Shown here: positions 49,686 to 58,751 of the stretch, piece by piece
Layout of the letters: every line of letters begins with the position of its first letter
Numbering within the stretch: the stretch's first letter is position 1
Origin: CAIUPE01 sp046091665
GTDB lineage: Bacteria > Pseudomonadota > Alphaproteobacteria > Rhizobiales > Beijerinckiaceae
NCBI GenBank assembly: GCA_046091665.1
Contig: JBJTCD010000024.1
Coordinates: forward strand, 1-64,000
Length of the DNA: 64,000 bases
Direction: 5' to 3'
Translations under genes and position numbers: made by a program
The notes under the pieces: generated by a model
Database searches by the model: none
What the model was told of the DNA's origin: nothing
What the model saw: the letters and a program-made list of their open reading frames with translations, nothing else

Positions 49686-50495
49686 ATGTCCATTGAAACG
49701 CAGATCCATTCGCTGGCAGTTGTTGATTCATCAGCCAAGCTCGGTGTTGGGGTGAAGATTGGCCCCTTTTGCACGATTGGTCCTCATGTTGAATTGGGCG
49801 ATCACTCTGAATTAATCAGCCATGTGGCGCTTGCGGGTCGCACAAAGATTGGTGCGGAAGCAAAGATTTTTCCTTTCGCTTCGATCGGACATATTCCGCA
49901 GGATTTAAAATATCATGGTGAAGAGTCAGTTCTCGAAATTGGCTCGCATTGTCTGATCCGTGAAGGTGTAACCATGAACCCTGGTACCGAAGGGGGCGGA
50001 TTGGTTACGCGGATCGGTCATCATTCTACGTTTCTTGCAAATTCTCACGTCGCCCATGATTGTCATGTCGGCAATCACGTAATCTTTTCCAATAACGTCA
50101 TGCTTGCAGGTCATTGCCATGTGGGTGATTACGCGATCTTAGGCGGTGGCGCAGCGGTCCATCAATTTTGTCGCATTGGTGCGCACGCCTTTATCGGTGG
50201 ATTATCCGGCGTTGAGAATGACGTTATTCCCTATGGTATTGCGCTCGGCAATCGCGCGCATCTTGCGGGTCTGAACATGGTCGGATTGAAGCGTCGTGGT
50301 TTTTCGCGTGAGGCCATTCAAGATATTCGCCGTGCCTATCGTTTGCTCTTCGCTGAAGAGGGCACGCTGCAAGAGCGTATTGAAGATGTTGCCGGTGATT
50401 TTGCGAATGACGCCATCGTTTCAGAAATTCTTGAATTCTTACGCGCAGCTGGAAGTCGTTCAATCTGCACGCCGCGCGATTCAAAGGAAGGGTGA
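49686..50495 (+). CDS. lpxA: Acyl-ACP--UDP-N-acetylglucosamine O-acyltransferase
   Basis: About 269 residues. Hexapeptide-repeat helix from residue 1 (VKIGPFCTIGPHVELGDHS), the catalytic His region NSHVAHDCHVGNHVIFSNNV, and the C-terminal helical part (RRAYRLLFAEEGTLQERIE). It performs the first step of lipid A synthesis. Starts at 49680, 49683 and 49686 are in frame; the last is best spaced from GAGGG (49676-49680). Confidence 0.95.
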   Translation: MSIETQIHSLAVVDSSAKLGVGVKIGPFCTIGPHVELGDHSELISHVALAGRTKIGAEAKIFPFASIGHIPQDLKYHGEESVLEIGSHCLIREGVTMNPGTEGGGLVTRIGHHSTFLANSHVAHDCHVGNHVIFSNNVMLAGHCHVGDYAILGGGAAVHQFCRIGAHAFIGGLSGVENDVIPYGIALGNRAHLAGLNMVGLKRRGFSREAIQDIRRAYRLLFAEEGTLQERIEDVAGDFANDAIVSEILEFLRAAGSRSICTPRDSKEG

Positions 50496-50497
50496 TC

Positions 50498-51346
50498 GTG
50501 TCGGATCAGTCCGACATCGGCTTGATCGCGGGGAGTGGTGCGTTTCCTTTTGAAATTGCCTATGCGTTAACAGAAGCTCGTCAAAAGCCTTTTATCATTT
50601 GTTTACGCGGATTTGTTGGGCGCGATGAAGCTTTGCATGATTTCGATCATGCATTCGCTGATATGCTCGATCCACAAAAAATCCTCTCTTTGCTCCGTGA
50701 GAAAAATATCAAACGTGTGATCTTGGCTGGTGGTGTCTCGCGGCCGGGCCCGATGGCGTTACTCTCGATTTATAGTTTTTTTCGTAATCGTGAGGAGTTA
50801 CGCCGTATTGTCAGTGGCGGTGATGATCGCATTTTGCGCGGCGTTATCCGGTTGATCGAAGAGAATGGATTTTCTGTTATTGGTGTTCACGAAGCCGCTC
50901 CTCAAATCCTGGCTCCGGAGGGGTTGATCGGCTCTGTGATTGAAACGACAGAAGCGGATTCCGACATTACAATGGCGCTCAACTTGCTTAGCATGTTGAG
51001 CCCTTATGATGTCGGGCAGGGTATCGTGATGGCAAATGGACGCGTACTCGCTATTGAAGGTCCTGAAGGCACGGATGCGATGCTTGAACGCGTTCGGCTT
51101 ATGCAGAAAAATCGCCGTGTTATTCTTGAGACTAAATCGGCAATCCTTGTGAAAGCGCCAAAGCAAGGACAAGATCGTCGTGTCGATTTGCCGGCGATTG
51201 GTCCAAGGACAGTCAAAGCGGCTTTTGAGGCAGGCCTTGGCGGGATTGCGATTGCCGCCAATGAAGTTGTCATCGTGTCGCGTTCTGAAACGATTAAAGC
51301 CGCTGATCGCGCGGGTTTGTTTTTAAAAGGTGTGCCACTTTTATGA
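50498..51346 (+). CDS. lpxI: UDP-2,3-diacylglucosamine pyrophosphatase LpxI
   Basis: About 282 residues of the LpxI (DUF1009) family. IGLIAGSGAFPFEIA near the start, RVILAGGVSRPG, and IVMANGRVLAIEGPEGTDAM with DLPAIGPRTV in the C-terminal domain are characteristic. It replaces LpxH in alphaproteobacteria and makes lipid X. GTG at 50498 is preferred, since AAGGAAGG (50483-50490) is correctly spaced; GTG 50492 is nearly on top of it. It overlaps lpxB by ATGA. Confidence 0.92.
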   Translation: MSDQSDIGLIAGSGAFPFEIAYALTEARQKPFIICLRGFVGRDEALHDFDHAFADMLDPQKILSLLREKNIKRVILAGGVSRPGPMALLSIYSFFRNREELRRIVSGGDDRILRGVIRLIEENGFSVIGVHEAAPQILAPEGLIGSVIETTEADSDITMALNLLSMLSPYDVGQGIVMANGRVLAIEGPEGTDAMLERVRLMQKNRRVILETKSAILVKAPKQGQDRRVDLPAIGPRTVKAAFEAGLGGIAIAANEVVIVSRSETIKAADRAGLFLKGVPLL

Positions 51347-52512
51347 ACCGCGCTCGGCCCTTTCTCAAATTTGGTATCGTCGTCGGAGAAGTGTCGGGCG
51401 ATGCGTTGGGTGCAAAACTATTACCCGCATTGCGTGATCGCTTTTCAATCTATGATCTCGATTTTGTTGGCACCGCAGGCCCCTTGCTTCATGCAGAAGG
51501 AATGAAATCTTTTTTCCCATTAGCCGATATTGCGGTGATGGGCATTGTCCCTGTGATCAAGCGATTGCCGTCTTTGCTCCGGCGCATTCAAGAAACGGCT
51601 GATCGATTGATCGCAGAAAAAATTGATTGTTTGATTATCATAGATAGCCCCGATTTCACTCATCGCGTTGCGCGTAAAATCAAGGAGGCTCTACCGCATA
51701 TTCCGATCATCGATTATGTGAGTCCTTCTGTGTGGGCTTGGCGTCCGGGTCGGGCTAAAGCGATGCGAGATTATATTGATCATGTGTTAGCGCTTTTGCC
51801 TTTTGAACCGGTTGCGCATCAAAAGCTTGGTGGTCCAGCATGTACTTATGTTGGCCATCCCTTAATTGGGCGTCGTGAACTCTTTCATTCTACACATGAA
51901 GAAATTGATCGTCGTTCAAGCGAACCGCCAATTCTACTGGTCTTACCGGGTAGTCGCCGTTCGGAAATTACAAGGCTTATGCCGATTTTCGGTGAAACCA
52001 TCGCGCGGTTAAGAGAAAAACATCATATCGATTTTGATCTGATCTTACCGGCGGTTGACCATCTTAAAAGTGAGATTGAAGACTTAGCAAAATCATGGAT
52101 AATCAAACCGCGTCTTATCATTGGCGAAGCGGCGAAATATCATGCGTTTCGAAAAGCCTATGCCGCGCTTGCGGCCTCAGGCACTGTGACGCTTGAATTG
52201 GCAATGGCGCATGTACCGATGGCAGTTGGCTATCGCGTGGGTGCGCTCGAAGGTCAAATTCGACATTTCATCAACGTGCCCTCCGTTGTGCTTGCAAATT
52301 TAATTATCGGTGAAAACATCGTGCCCGAGCGCATTCAAGGCGCGTGTAACGCTGATCACTTAACGCAAGATCTTCTTCCGCTCTTGAGTGACTCTGAAGC
52401 GCGGCGGCGTCAATTAATGGGCTTTGATCGGCTTGATCAATTGATGTCGATCGAAGAGGGTAGTCCAAGTGTCAAAGCCGCGGAGATCATCGCGCGTTAT
52501 GTGATCAAATAA
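51343..52512 (+). CDS. lpxB: Lipid-A-disaccharide synthase
   Basis: 389 residues, GT19 family. GIVVGEVSGDALGAKLLPAL (12-31), DYVSPSVWAWRPGRAKAM, TYVGHPLIGR and LVLPGSRRSEI are family motifs, and ASGTVTLELAMAHVPMAVGY is the nucleotide-binding part. It joins lipid X with UDP-diacylglucosamine at the inner membrane. It is the last gene of the lipid A block and is followed by a terminator shared with gltA. Confidence 0.95.
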   Translation: MNRARPFLKFGIVVGEVSGDALGAKLLPALRDRFSIYDLDFVGTAGPLLHAEGMKSFFPLADIAVMGIVPVIKRLPSLLRRIQETADRLIAEKIDCLIIIDSPDFTHRVARKIKEALPHIPIIDYVSPSVWAWRPGRAKAMRDYIDHVLALLPFEPVAHQKLGGPACTYVGHPLIGRRELFHSTHEEIDRRSSEPPILLVLPGSRRSEITRLMPIFGETIARLREKHHIDFDLILPAVDHLKSEIEDLAKSWIIKPRLIIGEAAKYHAFRKAYAALAASGTVTLELAMAHVPMAVGYRVGALEGQIRHFINVPSVVLANLIIGENIVPERIQGACNADHLTQDLLPLLSDSEARRRQLMGFDRLDQLMSIEEGSPSVKAAEIIARYVIK

Positions 52513-52542
52513 AAACGCCCCGCAATCACTCGCGAGGCGTTT
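52513..52542. terminator. Bidirectional terminator between lpxB and gltA
   Basis: AAACGCC (52513-52519) pairs with GGCGTTT (52536-52542), extended by CGC with GCG across single mismatched bases, with a loop near AATCACTC. Both sides carry A/T-rich flanks (AATAAAAACG and TTTGTTTAAAG). It ends just after the lpxB stop on one strand and 21 bases beyond the gltA stop on the other. Confidence 0.75.
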
Positions 52543-52563
52543 GTTTAAAGATTCGATATTCGA

Positions 52564-53850
52564 TCAACGCATATTTTGCGGAACATAATCGCGGCGCGCG
52601 TGACCTGTATAAAGCTGACGGGGACGACCGATTTTCTGGCCCGGATCTTCAATCATTTCCTTCCACTGCGCAATCCAACCAACGGTGCGCGCGAGCGCGA
52701 AGAGGGCGGTGAACATCGAAGTGGGGAAACCCATCGCCTTCAAGGTGATGCCGGAATAAAAATCGATATTCGGATAAAGCTTCTTCTCAATGAAATACTC
52801 ATCATGCAGCGCGATGCGTTCAAGTTCCATTGCCACATCCAGAAGCGGATCATCCTTGATGCCGAGTTCGGTCAAAACTTCATGCGTTGTCTTCTGCATG
52901 ATCTTGGCGCGCGGATCATAATTTTTATAAACGCGATGGCCAAAACCCATCAGGCGGAATGGATCATTTTTGTCTTTCGCACGCGCGATATAATGCGGAA
53001 TGCGATCAACCGATCCGATTTCCTGAAGCATTTTGAGCGCGGCTTCATTTGCGCCGCCATGGGCGGGCCCCCACAAACACGCAACACCTGCAGCGATACA
53101 GGCGAAGGGATTGGCGCCTGATGAACCAGCCAAGCGAACGGTTGATGTCGATGCATTCTGCTCATGATCAGCGTGAAGAATAAAAATACGATCCAACGCG
53201 CGTGAAAGCACCTTGTTCACTTTGTATTCTTCGCAAGGCACAGCAAAACACATGCGTAAGAAATTCGATGTGTAATCGAGTTCATTCTGCGGATACACAA
53301 AAGGCTGACCAATCGAATATTTATAGGCCATCGCAGCCAGGGTCGGGAATTTCGCGATCATGCGCATGGAAGCGATCATGCGCTGGTTCTCATCCGCAAT
53401 ATCAATCGAGTCATGATAGAAGGCTGATAGCGCGCCGACAGACGCGACCATCACCGACATCGGATGCGCATCGCGGCGGAAGCCTTGAAAGAAGCGCATC
53501 ATCTGCTCATGCACCATTGTGTGGCGCGTCACGCGATAGTTGAAATCAGCGCGCTGGGTCGGCGTTGGCAATTCGCCGTAGAGGAGAAGGTAGCAGGTCT
53601 CGAGAAAGTCACCATGTTCGGCAAGCTGTTCAATCGGATAGCCGCGATAGAGCAACACGCCTTCATCACCATCGATATAGGTGATTTTCGACTCACAGCT
53701 CGCAGTCGAGGTGAAACCTGGATCATAGGTGAACATGCCCGTTTGGGCATAGAGCTTGCCGATATCAACGACACTTGGGCCGATGGTTCCGCCCTTCACA
53801 GGCATTTCAAGGGCTTTATCGCCGACTTTGAGGGAAACGGGCGTGGACAT
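52564..53850 (-). CDS. gltA: Citrate synthase
   Basis: About 428 residues, type II (hexameric) citrate synthase. Catalytic regions HADHEQNASTSTVRL (first His), MGFGHRVYKNYDPRA (second His) and NIDFYSGITLKAMGFP (Asp of the active site) are complete. It condenses acetyl-CoA and oxaloacetate at the entry of the TCA cycle. The start at 53850 has GAGAGG upstream on the minus strand; a further in-frame start 30 bases earlier lacks one. Confidence 0.96.
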   Translation of the reverse strand: MSTPVSLKVGDKALEMPVKGGTIGPSVVDIGKLYAQTGMFTYDPGFTSTASCESKITYIDGDEGVLLYRGYPIEQLAEHGDFLETCYLLLYGELPTPTQRADFNYRVTRHTMVHEQMMRFFQGFRRDAHPMSVMVASVGALSAFYHDSIDIADENQRMIASMRMIAKFPTLAAMAYKYSIGQPFVYPQNELDYTSNFLRMCFAVPCEEYKVNKVLSRALDRIFILHADHEQNASTSTVRLAGSSGANPFACIAAGVACLWGPAHGGANEAALKMLQEIGSVDRIPHYIARAKDKNDPFRLMGFGHRVYKNYDPRAKIMQKTTHEVLTELGIKDDPLLDVAMELERIALHDEYFIEKKLYPNIDFYSGITLKAMGFPTSMFTALFALARTVGWIAQWKEMIEDPGQKIGRPRQLYTGHARRDYVPQNMR

Positions 53851-53961
53851 GGGCGACCTCTCTGGCCTTCTTTCGGGCAATCAGGGTTTCGTTTCAGTAA
53901 CTGGGTTAGCTCAGTCACGCGAAAGGGACAATCACGCTTAAGGCTAATCTCGCACTGCAAC

Positions 53962-53990
53962 ATTGCATGACAATGACGAAGAAAAGTCAA
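53962..53990 (-). promoter_or_regulatory. Candidate promoter of gltA
   Basis: On the minus strand TTGACT (53990-53985) and TGCAAT (53967-53962) are 17 bases apart, about 110 bases before the gltA start. The rest of the 164-base interval between gltX and gltA holds no gene that I can see. Confidence 0.45.
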
Positions 53991-54014
53991 TGTCCCTGAC
54001 CTATTATTTCAATC

Positions 54015-55451
54015 CTATGCTGAAGCCGCTTTTAATCTTGCCAGACACTCCTCGCGGCCAACGATTTCCATGACGTCGAAGAGGGGCGGCGAGGTGGCGC
54101 GGCCCGTGAGCGCCGCACGTAAGGGCTGCGCTGCTTGGCCCAGCTTGATGGCAGTGCTTTCGGCAAATTGCCGGATCGCCGCTTCTGTTGAGGCTGCGGT
54201 CCACTCGGTAAGAGCTTCAAGAATGGGGATCAAGGCAGCGATTTTATCCCGTCCCCCCTCAGCCAAAAGCAATTCCGCTTTCGGTTCAAAATTCAACGGT
54301 CTGACGGCATATAAATAATAAGCAGAATCAGAGAGTTCTAACAGTGTTTTCGCACGCTCTTTTAAGCCGGGCATGGCTTTTAAAAGCTTGGCACGCAAGG
54401 TGGGATCGATCGCCTTCGGCCATGACCGCTCGGGCCCGACATCCGGCAATATGGTTTCAATGGCGGCGAGCAGATCCTCATCGGCGCTTGCCCGCATATA
54501 ATGGCCATTAATGTGCTCGAGCTTGGCAAAATCGAAGCGGGCTGGCGAGCGGCCGATCGTTTCAAGCCCGAAAGCCTCGGTCATTTCTTCAGTTGAGAAG
54601 AATTCCTGATCGCCATGGCTCCAGCCAAGCCGCACGAGATAATTTCGCATGGCTGCTGGCAGATACCCCATTGCCCGATAGGCATCGACGCCAAGCGCGC
54701 CGTGGCGCTTGGAAAGCTTTGAGCCATCGGGTCCGTGAATCAGGGGGATATGCGCCATTTCTGGAACTTCCCAACCAGCCGCCTGATAGATCTGCGTTTG
54801 ACGGGCAGCATTGGTGAGATGATCGTCTCCACGGATAATATGGGTCACGCCCATATCGTGATCATCGACGACGACCGCGAGCATATAGGTCGGATTGCCG
54901 TCTGAGCGCAGGAGAACGAGATCATCGAGATCCTTGTTCTGCCAGGTCACACGACCTTGGACATGGTCATTAACGAAGGTTTCTCCCTCTTGCGGGGCTT
55001 TGAGACGGATCACCGGCTTGCGGCCCTCAGCAATGGCTCTGGCCTCATCCTCTGTTCCATTGAGTTCACGCCAACGGCCATCATAACGCATCGGGCGGCC
55101 CTCAGCGCGGGCAAGCTCACGCATGGCTTCAAGTTCTTCCTGGCTCGCATAGCATTTATAGGCATTGCCTTTTGCCAGGAGTTCTTGCGCGACGTCCCGA
55201 TGGCGCGCGGCGCGCGCATATTGATAGATGACGTCGTCGTCCCAGGTAATGCCGAGCCATTTCAACCCATCAAGAATGGCTGCGATCGCGGCTTCCGTTG
55301 AGCGCTCGCGATCCGTGTCCTCGATCCGCAACAACATTTTACCGCCGTGGCGCTTGGCATAAAGCCAATTAAACAGCGCCGTGCGGCCGCCCCCAATATG
55401 CAGAAAGCCAGTGGGTGAGGGGGCAAAGCGGGTCACAACGGGACGGGTCAT
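54015..55451 (-). CDS. gltX: Glutamate--tRNA ligase
   Basis: 478 residues, class I synthetase. The HIGH motif appears as SPTGFLHIGGGRTALFNWLY (12-31) and the KMSKS motif as DGSKLSKRHGA. RIEDTDRERS and IRGDDHLTNAARQ are further hallmarks. It charges tRNA-Glu, and in alphaproteobacteria often tRNA-Gln too when GatCAB is present. The start at 55451 gives the conserved MTRPVVTRFAPS; a longer frame would add 40 unrelated residues. AGGA lies upstream. Confidence 0.95.
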   Translation of the reverse strand: MTRPVVTRFAPSPTGFLHIGGGRTALFNWLYAKRHGGKMLLRIEDTDRERSTEAAIAAILDGLKWLGITWDDDVIYQYARAARHRDVAQELLAKGNAYKCYASQEELEAMRELARAEGRPMRYDGRWRELNGTEDEARAIAEGRKPVIRLKAPQEGETFVNDHVQGRVTWQNKDLDDLVLLRSDGNPTYMLAVVVDDHDMGVTHIIRGDDHLTNAARQTQIYQAAGWEVPEMAHIPLIHGPDGSKLSKRHGALGVDAYRAMGYLPAAMRNYLVRLGWSHGDQEFFSTEEMTEAFGLETIGRSPARFDFAKLEHINGHYMRASADEDLLAAIETILPDVGPERSWPKAIDPTLRAKLLKAMPGLKERAKTLLELSDSAYYLYAVRPLNFEPKAELLLAEGGRDKIAALIPILEALTEWTAASTEAAIRQFAESTAIKLGQAAQPLRAALTGRATSPPLFDVMEIVGREECLARLKAASA

Positions 55452-55586
55452 TGAAAGGTCCTGCACGTAAATCGTGTGGCGGAATAAATTGCTACTGGGC
55501 GTTCGTTTCGCCACGGCGCGTGTGCTGTAGCATCTCCCGCCCAGAAGGTTAAGGCGGGGGCGCCTCAGCAATTCAGGATTTAGGCT

Positions 55587-57910
55587 GTGAAAAATCCGTT
55601 CGGATCACGGCGCACGCGCGGCTATGCGGAGGCGATCGCACCCGCACGTCCAACGTCATGGGGATTGAATTGGTCAGAACCCATAACTTGGCTCTCAACC
55701 TCATTTGCGCTTGTCATGACACGCGAGGCGGATGCGCGGCGGCCTTTCTTGTTTTTGGCGCCTTCAACTTTCTGTGGCGTACTTCCTTATTTCGCGGCGG
55801 ATGATGAACCTTCGATCCTCGCGCCGTTGATCGGATTGATTCCAATTTCGATTTTAATTGCCTATGCGATGCGACGCCCAACGCGCGAGCTTTTGTTTTT
55901 AGGCCTCGCGCTAGCCTCAATTTTATCGGGCTTTGCTCTGGCCGCATGGCGCACGCTCCGTGTTGATGCGCCGATGATCTCAAAAGCCACAATCGCGATG
56001 ATGACCGGTTTGGTTCACACAGTCGATGCGAAGCCGGAGGGTGCACGTTTGCTCATCATGCCGCTCACGCTTGAAGGATATGATGGCGCTTTACCAAATT
56101 TTATTCGTGTGACGATGAGTGGTATGCCGCACTTTGAAGCGGGCGCAAAGATCAAAGCGAATGTTCGCATCTTGCCACCTCCGGGACCTGTAAGACCCGG
56201 AGGATATGATTTCGCACGCGATGCCTATTTCAATAAAATCGGTGGTGTTGGGTCACTGCTGGGAAAGTCTATCACTCTTTCGAAAAATGAGTCACTTTCA
56301 TTTCGCTTCGATTTTGTTTCGATGATTGATCGTTTTCGGAATCATCTTGCAAACCGGATTGCGAATGTGATTGGCGGGCAGGCAGGTGCGGTTTCAGCGG
56401 CGCTCATCACGGGCAAGCGTGGGATGATTTCAGAAGAGACGAATGAGGATTTACGCCTCGCTGGTATTTATCATGTCGTGTCCATTTCAGGCCTTCACAT
56501 GGTTCTTGTGGCGGGCATGATTTTCTTTCTCGTGCGTCTCTTTCTCGTTTTAATCCCCGGACTCGCATTGCGTTTCAATGTGAAGATATGGGCCGCGATT
56601 GCGGCAATGTGTGGCGCGATCGCTTATGATATTTTTGCCGGATCAGAAGTGGCGACCGAAAGATCGCTGTTTATGACCTTAGCGCTCTTTGGCGCCATTC
56701 TTGTTGGACGTCCTGCGCTCTCCATGCGCAACCTTGTTGTAGCCGCCTTTATCATCATCGCGATGGAACCTGAAAGCATTTTAGGTCCGAGTTTTCAAAT
56801 GTCTTTTGCGGCGGTTGCGGCATTGATTGCGGCTTATGAAAGAGTGCCGCATCATGCCACACAAAAAATATCAGATAACGGCACTCAGAATGCATCTAAA
56901 TTTTCTTATGGTCTCTTTGATCGCTTGGCTTCTTTTATTATTCGTCATGTTAAAGCGATTCTGCTCACAACATTTCTAGCCGAAATTGCGACGGCCCCTT
57001 TTGCTCTTTATCATTTTCAACGTGTTCAGCCGCTCGGCGTGATCGGCAATATCTTTACAATTCCGCTTGTTGAAATGGTGGCAATGCCTGCAGGCTTTGT
57101 CGGTCTCTTGGCTTTGCCTTTTGGACTTGATGGGCCTGTGTGGCACTTCATGGGCTATGGGGTCAGAATGATGCTTTCACTTTCGCATTATGTTGCCGAA
57201 ATGCCTTTTGCATCTGTTTCTCTGCCGGCCATTTCGGTCTCATCCCTCCTCTTCGTGAGTGCGGGCATGATCTGGATTTTTTTATGGTCCACGTCACTGC
57301 GATGGATCGGATTATTTCCAATCTTGATCGGAGGAATCTTTGCGCTCACACAACGCATCATCCTGATATCTATATCGCACGCGATGGCGCCTCAGTCGCC
57401 GCGCGCGGGGTTGATGGGCGATTGCATGTCATGGGGCGAAATACGAATGAGTTCACGATCAACCAATGGCTCGCGGCGGATGGTGATGCGCGATCAGCGC
57501 AAGATGTGAGTGTGAAGCAGGGGCCACTTTGCAGCTCATCAGGATGCGTGATGAATGGCCTAGCACTTGAAAAAATCGTTCTTGGATTAGAGCGAGATGA
57601 TCTCGCGGAAGATTGCAAACTCGCAAATGTCTTGATTACGCCTTTTTATGTGCCGCGTGATTGTGACGAGGCCTTTGTGATTGATCGTGATGTTGTTAAT
57701 CATTATGGCGCGGTTGCAATTTATCGACACGACAATGCAAAGCTGCCAGTTAGCGCGTCGGAAAGATTTTATCTCACTGGTGCACGTGATCCCAATAAAA
57801 ATCGTCCTTGGGCACCGCGCGCGGACCCATTGCCGCTATCAACACCCCCGCAAGAGAATGTTCAACGCACGCCAATTGATGCGGACGCGGAACCGCTCTC
57901 GCCACGATAA
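55587..57910 (+). pseudogene. comEC: ComEC/Rec2 competence-type membrane protein, frameshifted
   Basis: From GTG 55587 the frame encodes the N-terminal DUF4131/OB region and the Competence domain: AALITGKRGMISEETNEDLR, then AGIYHVVSISGLHM, and ILGPSFQMSFAAVAALIA, with about nine membrane helices. After GGIFALTQR (about 57355) the frame turns to non-family sequence and stops at 57509. The alphaproteobacterial C-terminal region (HHPDIYIARDGASVAARGVD, FTINQWLAADGD, CSSSGCV) continues in another frame to TAA 57910. One missing base near 57350-57360 explains this. A whole protein would be about 774 residues. It would move DNA strands across the inner membrane. The truncated form keeps the whole membrane channel and might still work; a sequencing error is the other explanation. 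Confidence 0.8.
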
Positions 57911-57928
57911 AACAAAAACGAAAAAAAC

Positions 57929-58624
57929 TCAGTATCGCCGCATCAAGCTCACAAGCTTGCCTTGGATACGCACACGATCGGGGCCTAAGACGCGCGTTTC
58001 ATAAGCAGGGTTTGCCGCTTCAAGCGCAATGGATGAACCGCGTTTGCGCAATCTCTTCAACGTCGCTTCTTCATCATCAATGAGTGCGACGATGATGTCG
58101 CCCGTATTGGCAGAATCCTGCTTTTTGATAATGACCGTATCACCATCATGAATGCCCGCTTCGATCATCGAGTCACCACGTACTTCGAGTGCGTAATGAT
58201 CACCGGTACCAAGCATATCAGGGGGCATGCCGATCGTATGCGAACGTGACTGAATGGCTTCAATCGGCGTACCGGCCGCGATCCGCCCCATGACAGGGAT
58301 AGAGATAAACGGCGGCGCATCATTGGCAGGCGCAGGGCGCACGCGCCCCAAATCACCTTCAATAACGCTCGGATTGAATTTTCCGCGCGGTGCATGGTTG
58401 GGCACCGCCATTTCCGGAAGCTTGATGACTTCGATGGCGCGCGCGCGATTAGCAAGGCGGCGGATGAATCCGCGCTCTTCAAGCGCGGTGATCAGGCGGT
58501 GAATGCCGGATTTCGACCGCAGATCAAGCGCTTCCTTCATCTCGTCAAAGGAGGGGGGCACTCCCTCAGCCGCCAAGCGGTCTTGGATGAAGCGTAGAAG
58601 TTCGATCTGTTTGCGGGTCAGCAT
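57929..58624 (-). CDS. lexA: LexA repressor
   Basis: 231 residues. The N-terminal winged helix (residues 1-66) has FDEMKEALDLRSKSGIHRLI, the alphaproteobacterial form of the recognition helix. The cleavage site is A117-G118 (GRIAAGTP), with catalytic S152 (GDSMIEAGIHDGD) and K190 (ATLKRL). It represses the SOS regulon and cleaves itself with RecA. A GTTC-N7-GTTC operator lies 76 bases upstream. The gene is convergent with comEC, 18 bases apart, and downstream of moeA on the same strand. Confidence 0.96.
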   Translation of the reverse strand: MLTRKQIELLRFIQDRLAAEGVPPSFDEMKEALDLRSKSGIHRLITALEERGFIRRLANRARAIEVIKLPEMAVPNHAPRGKFNPSVIEGDLGRVRPAPANDAPPFISIPVMGRIAAGTPIEAIQSRSHTIGMPPDMLGTGDHYALEVRGDSMIEAGIHDGDTVIIKKQDSANTGDIIVALIDDEEATLKRLRKRGSSIALEAANPAYETRVLGPDRVRIQGKLVSLMRRY

Positions 58625-58699
58625 GGGGCAGCACTCTCCGAATCATTTCCGCCTGATCATTCGCTTAAAATCGGAAACAAAAGATGAACACTCATAACC

Positions 58700-58714
58700 G
58701 TTCTTGATATGTTC
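58700..58714 (-). promoter_or_regulatory. SOS box (LexA operator)
   Basis: GTTC (58700-58703), TTGATAT, GTTC (58711-58714) is an exact alphaproteobacterial LexA site, GTTC-N7-GTTC. It is 76 bases before the lexA start, in the 127-base interval to moeA, and implies autoregulation. Confidence 0.85.
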
Positions 58715-58751
58715 CGCAAGAGGCAATATTCGGGGCATTGCGACTTTTCAC

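Noticed and set aside
53464..53970. 168-codon plus-strand frame opposite gltA
   Set aside because: Shadow of the citrate synthase gene without recognisable sequence.
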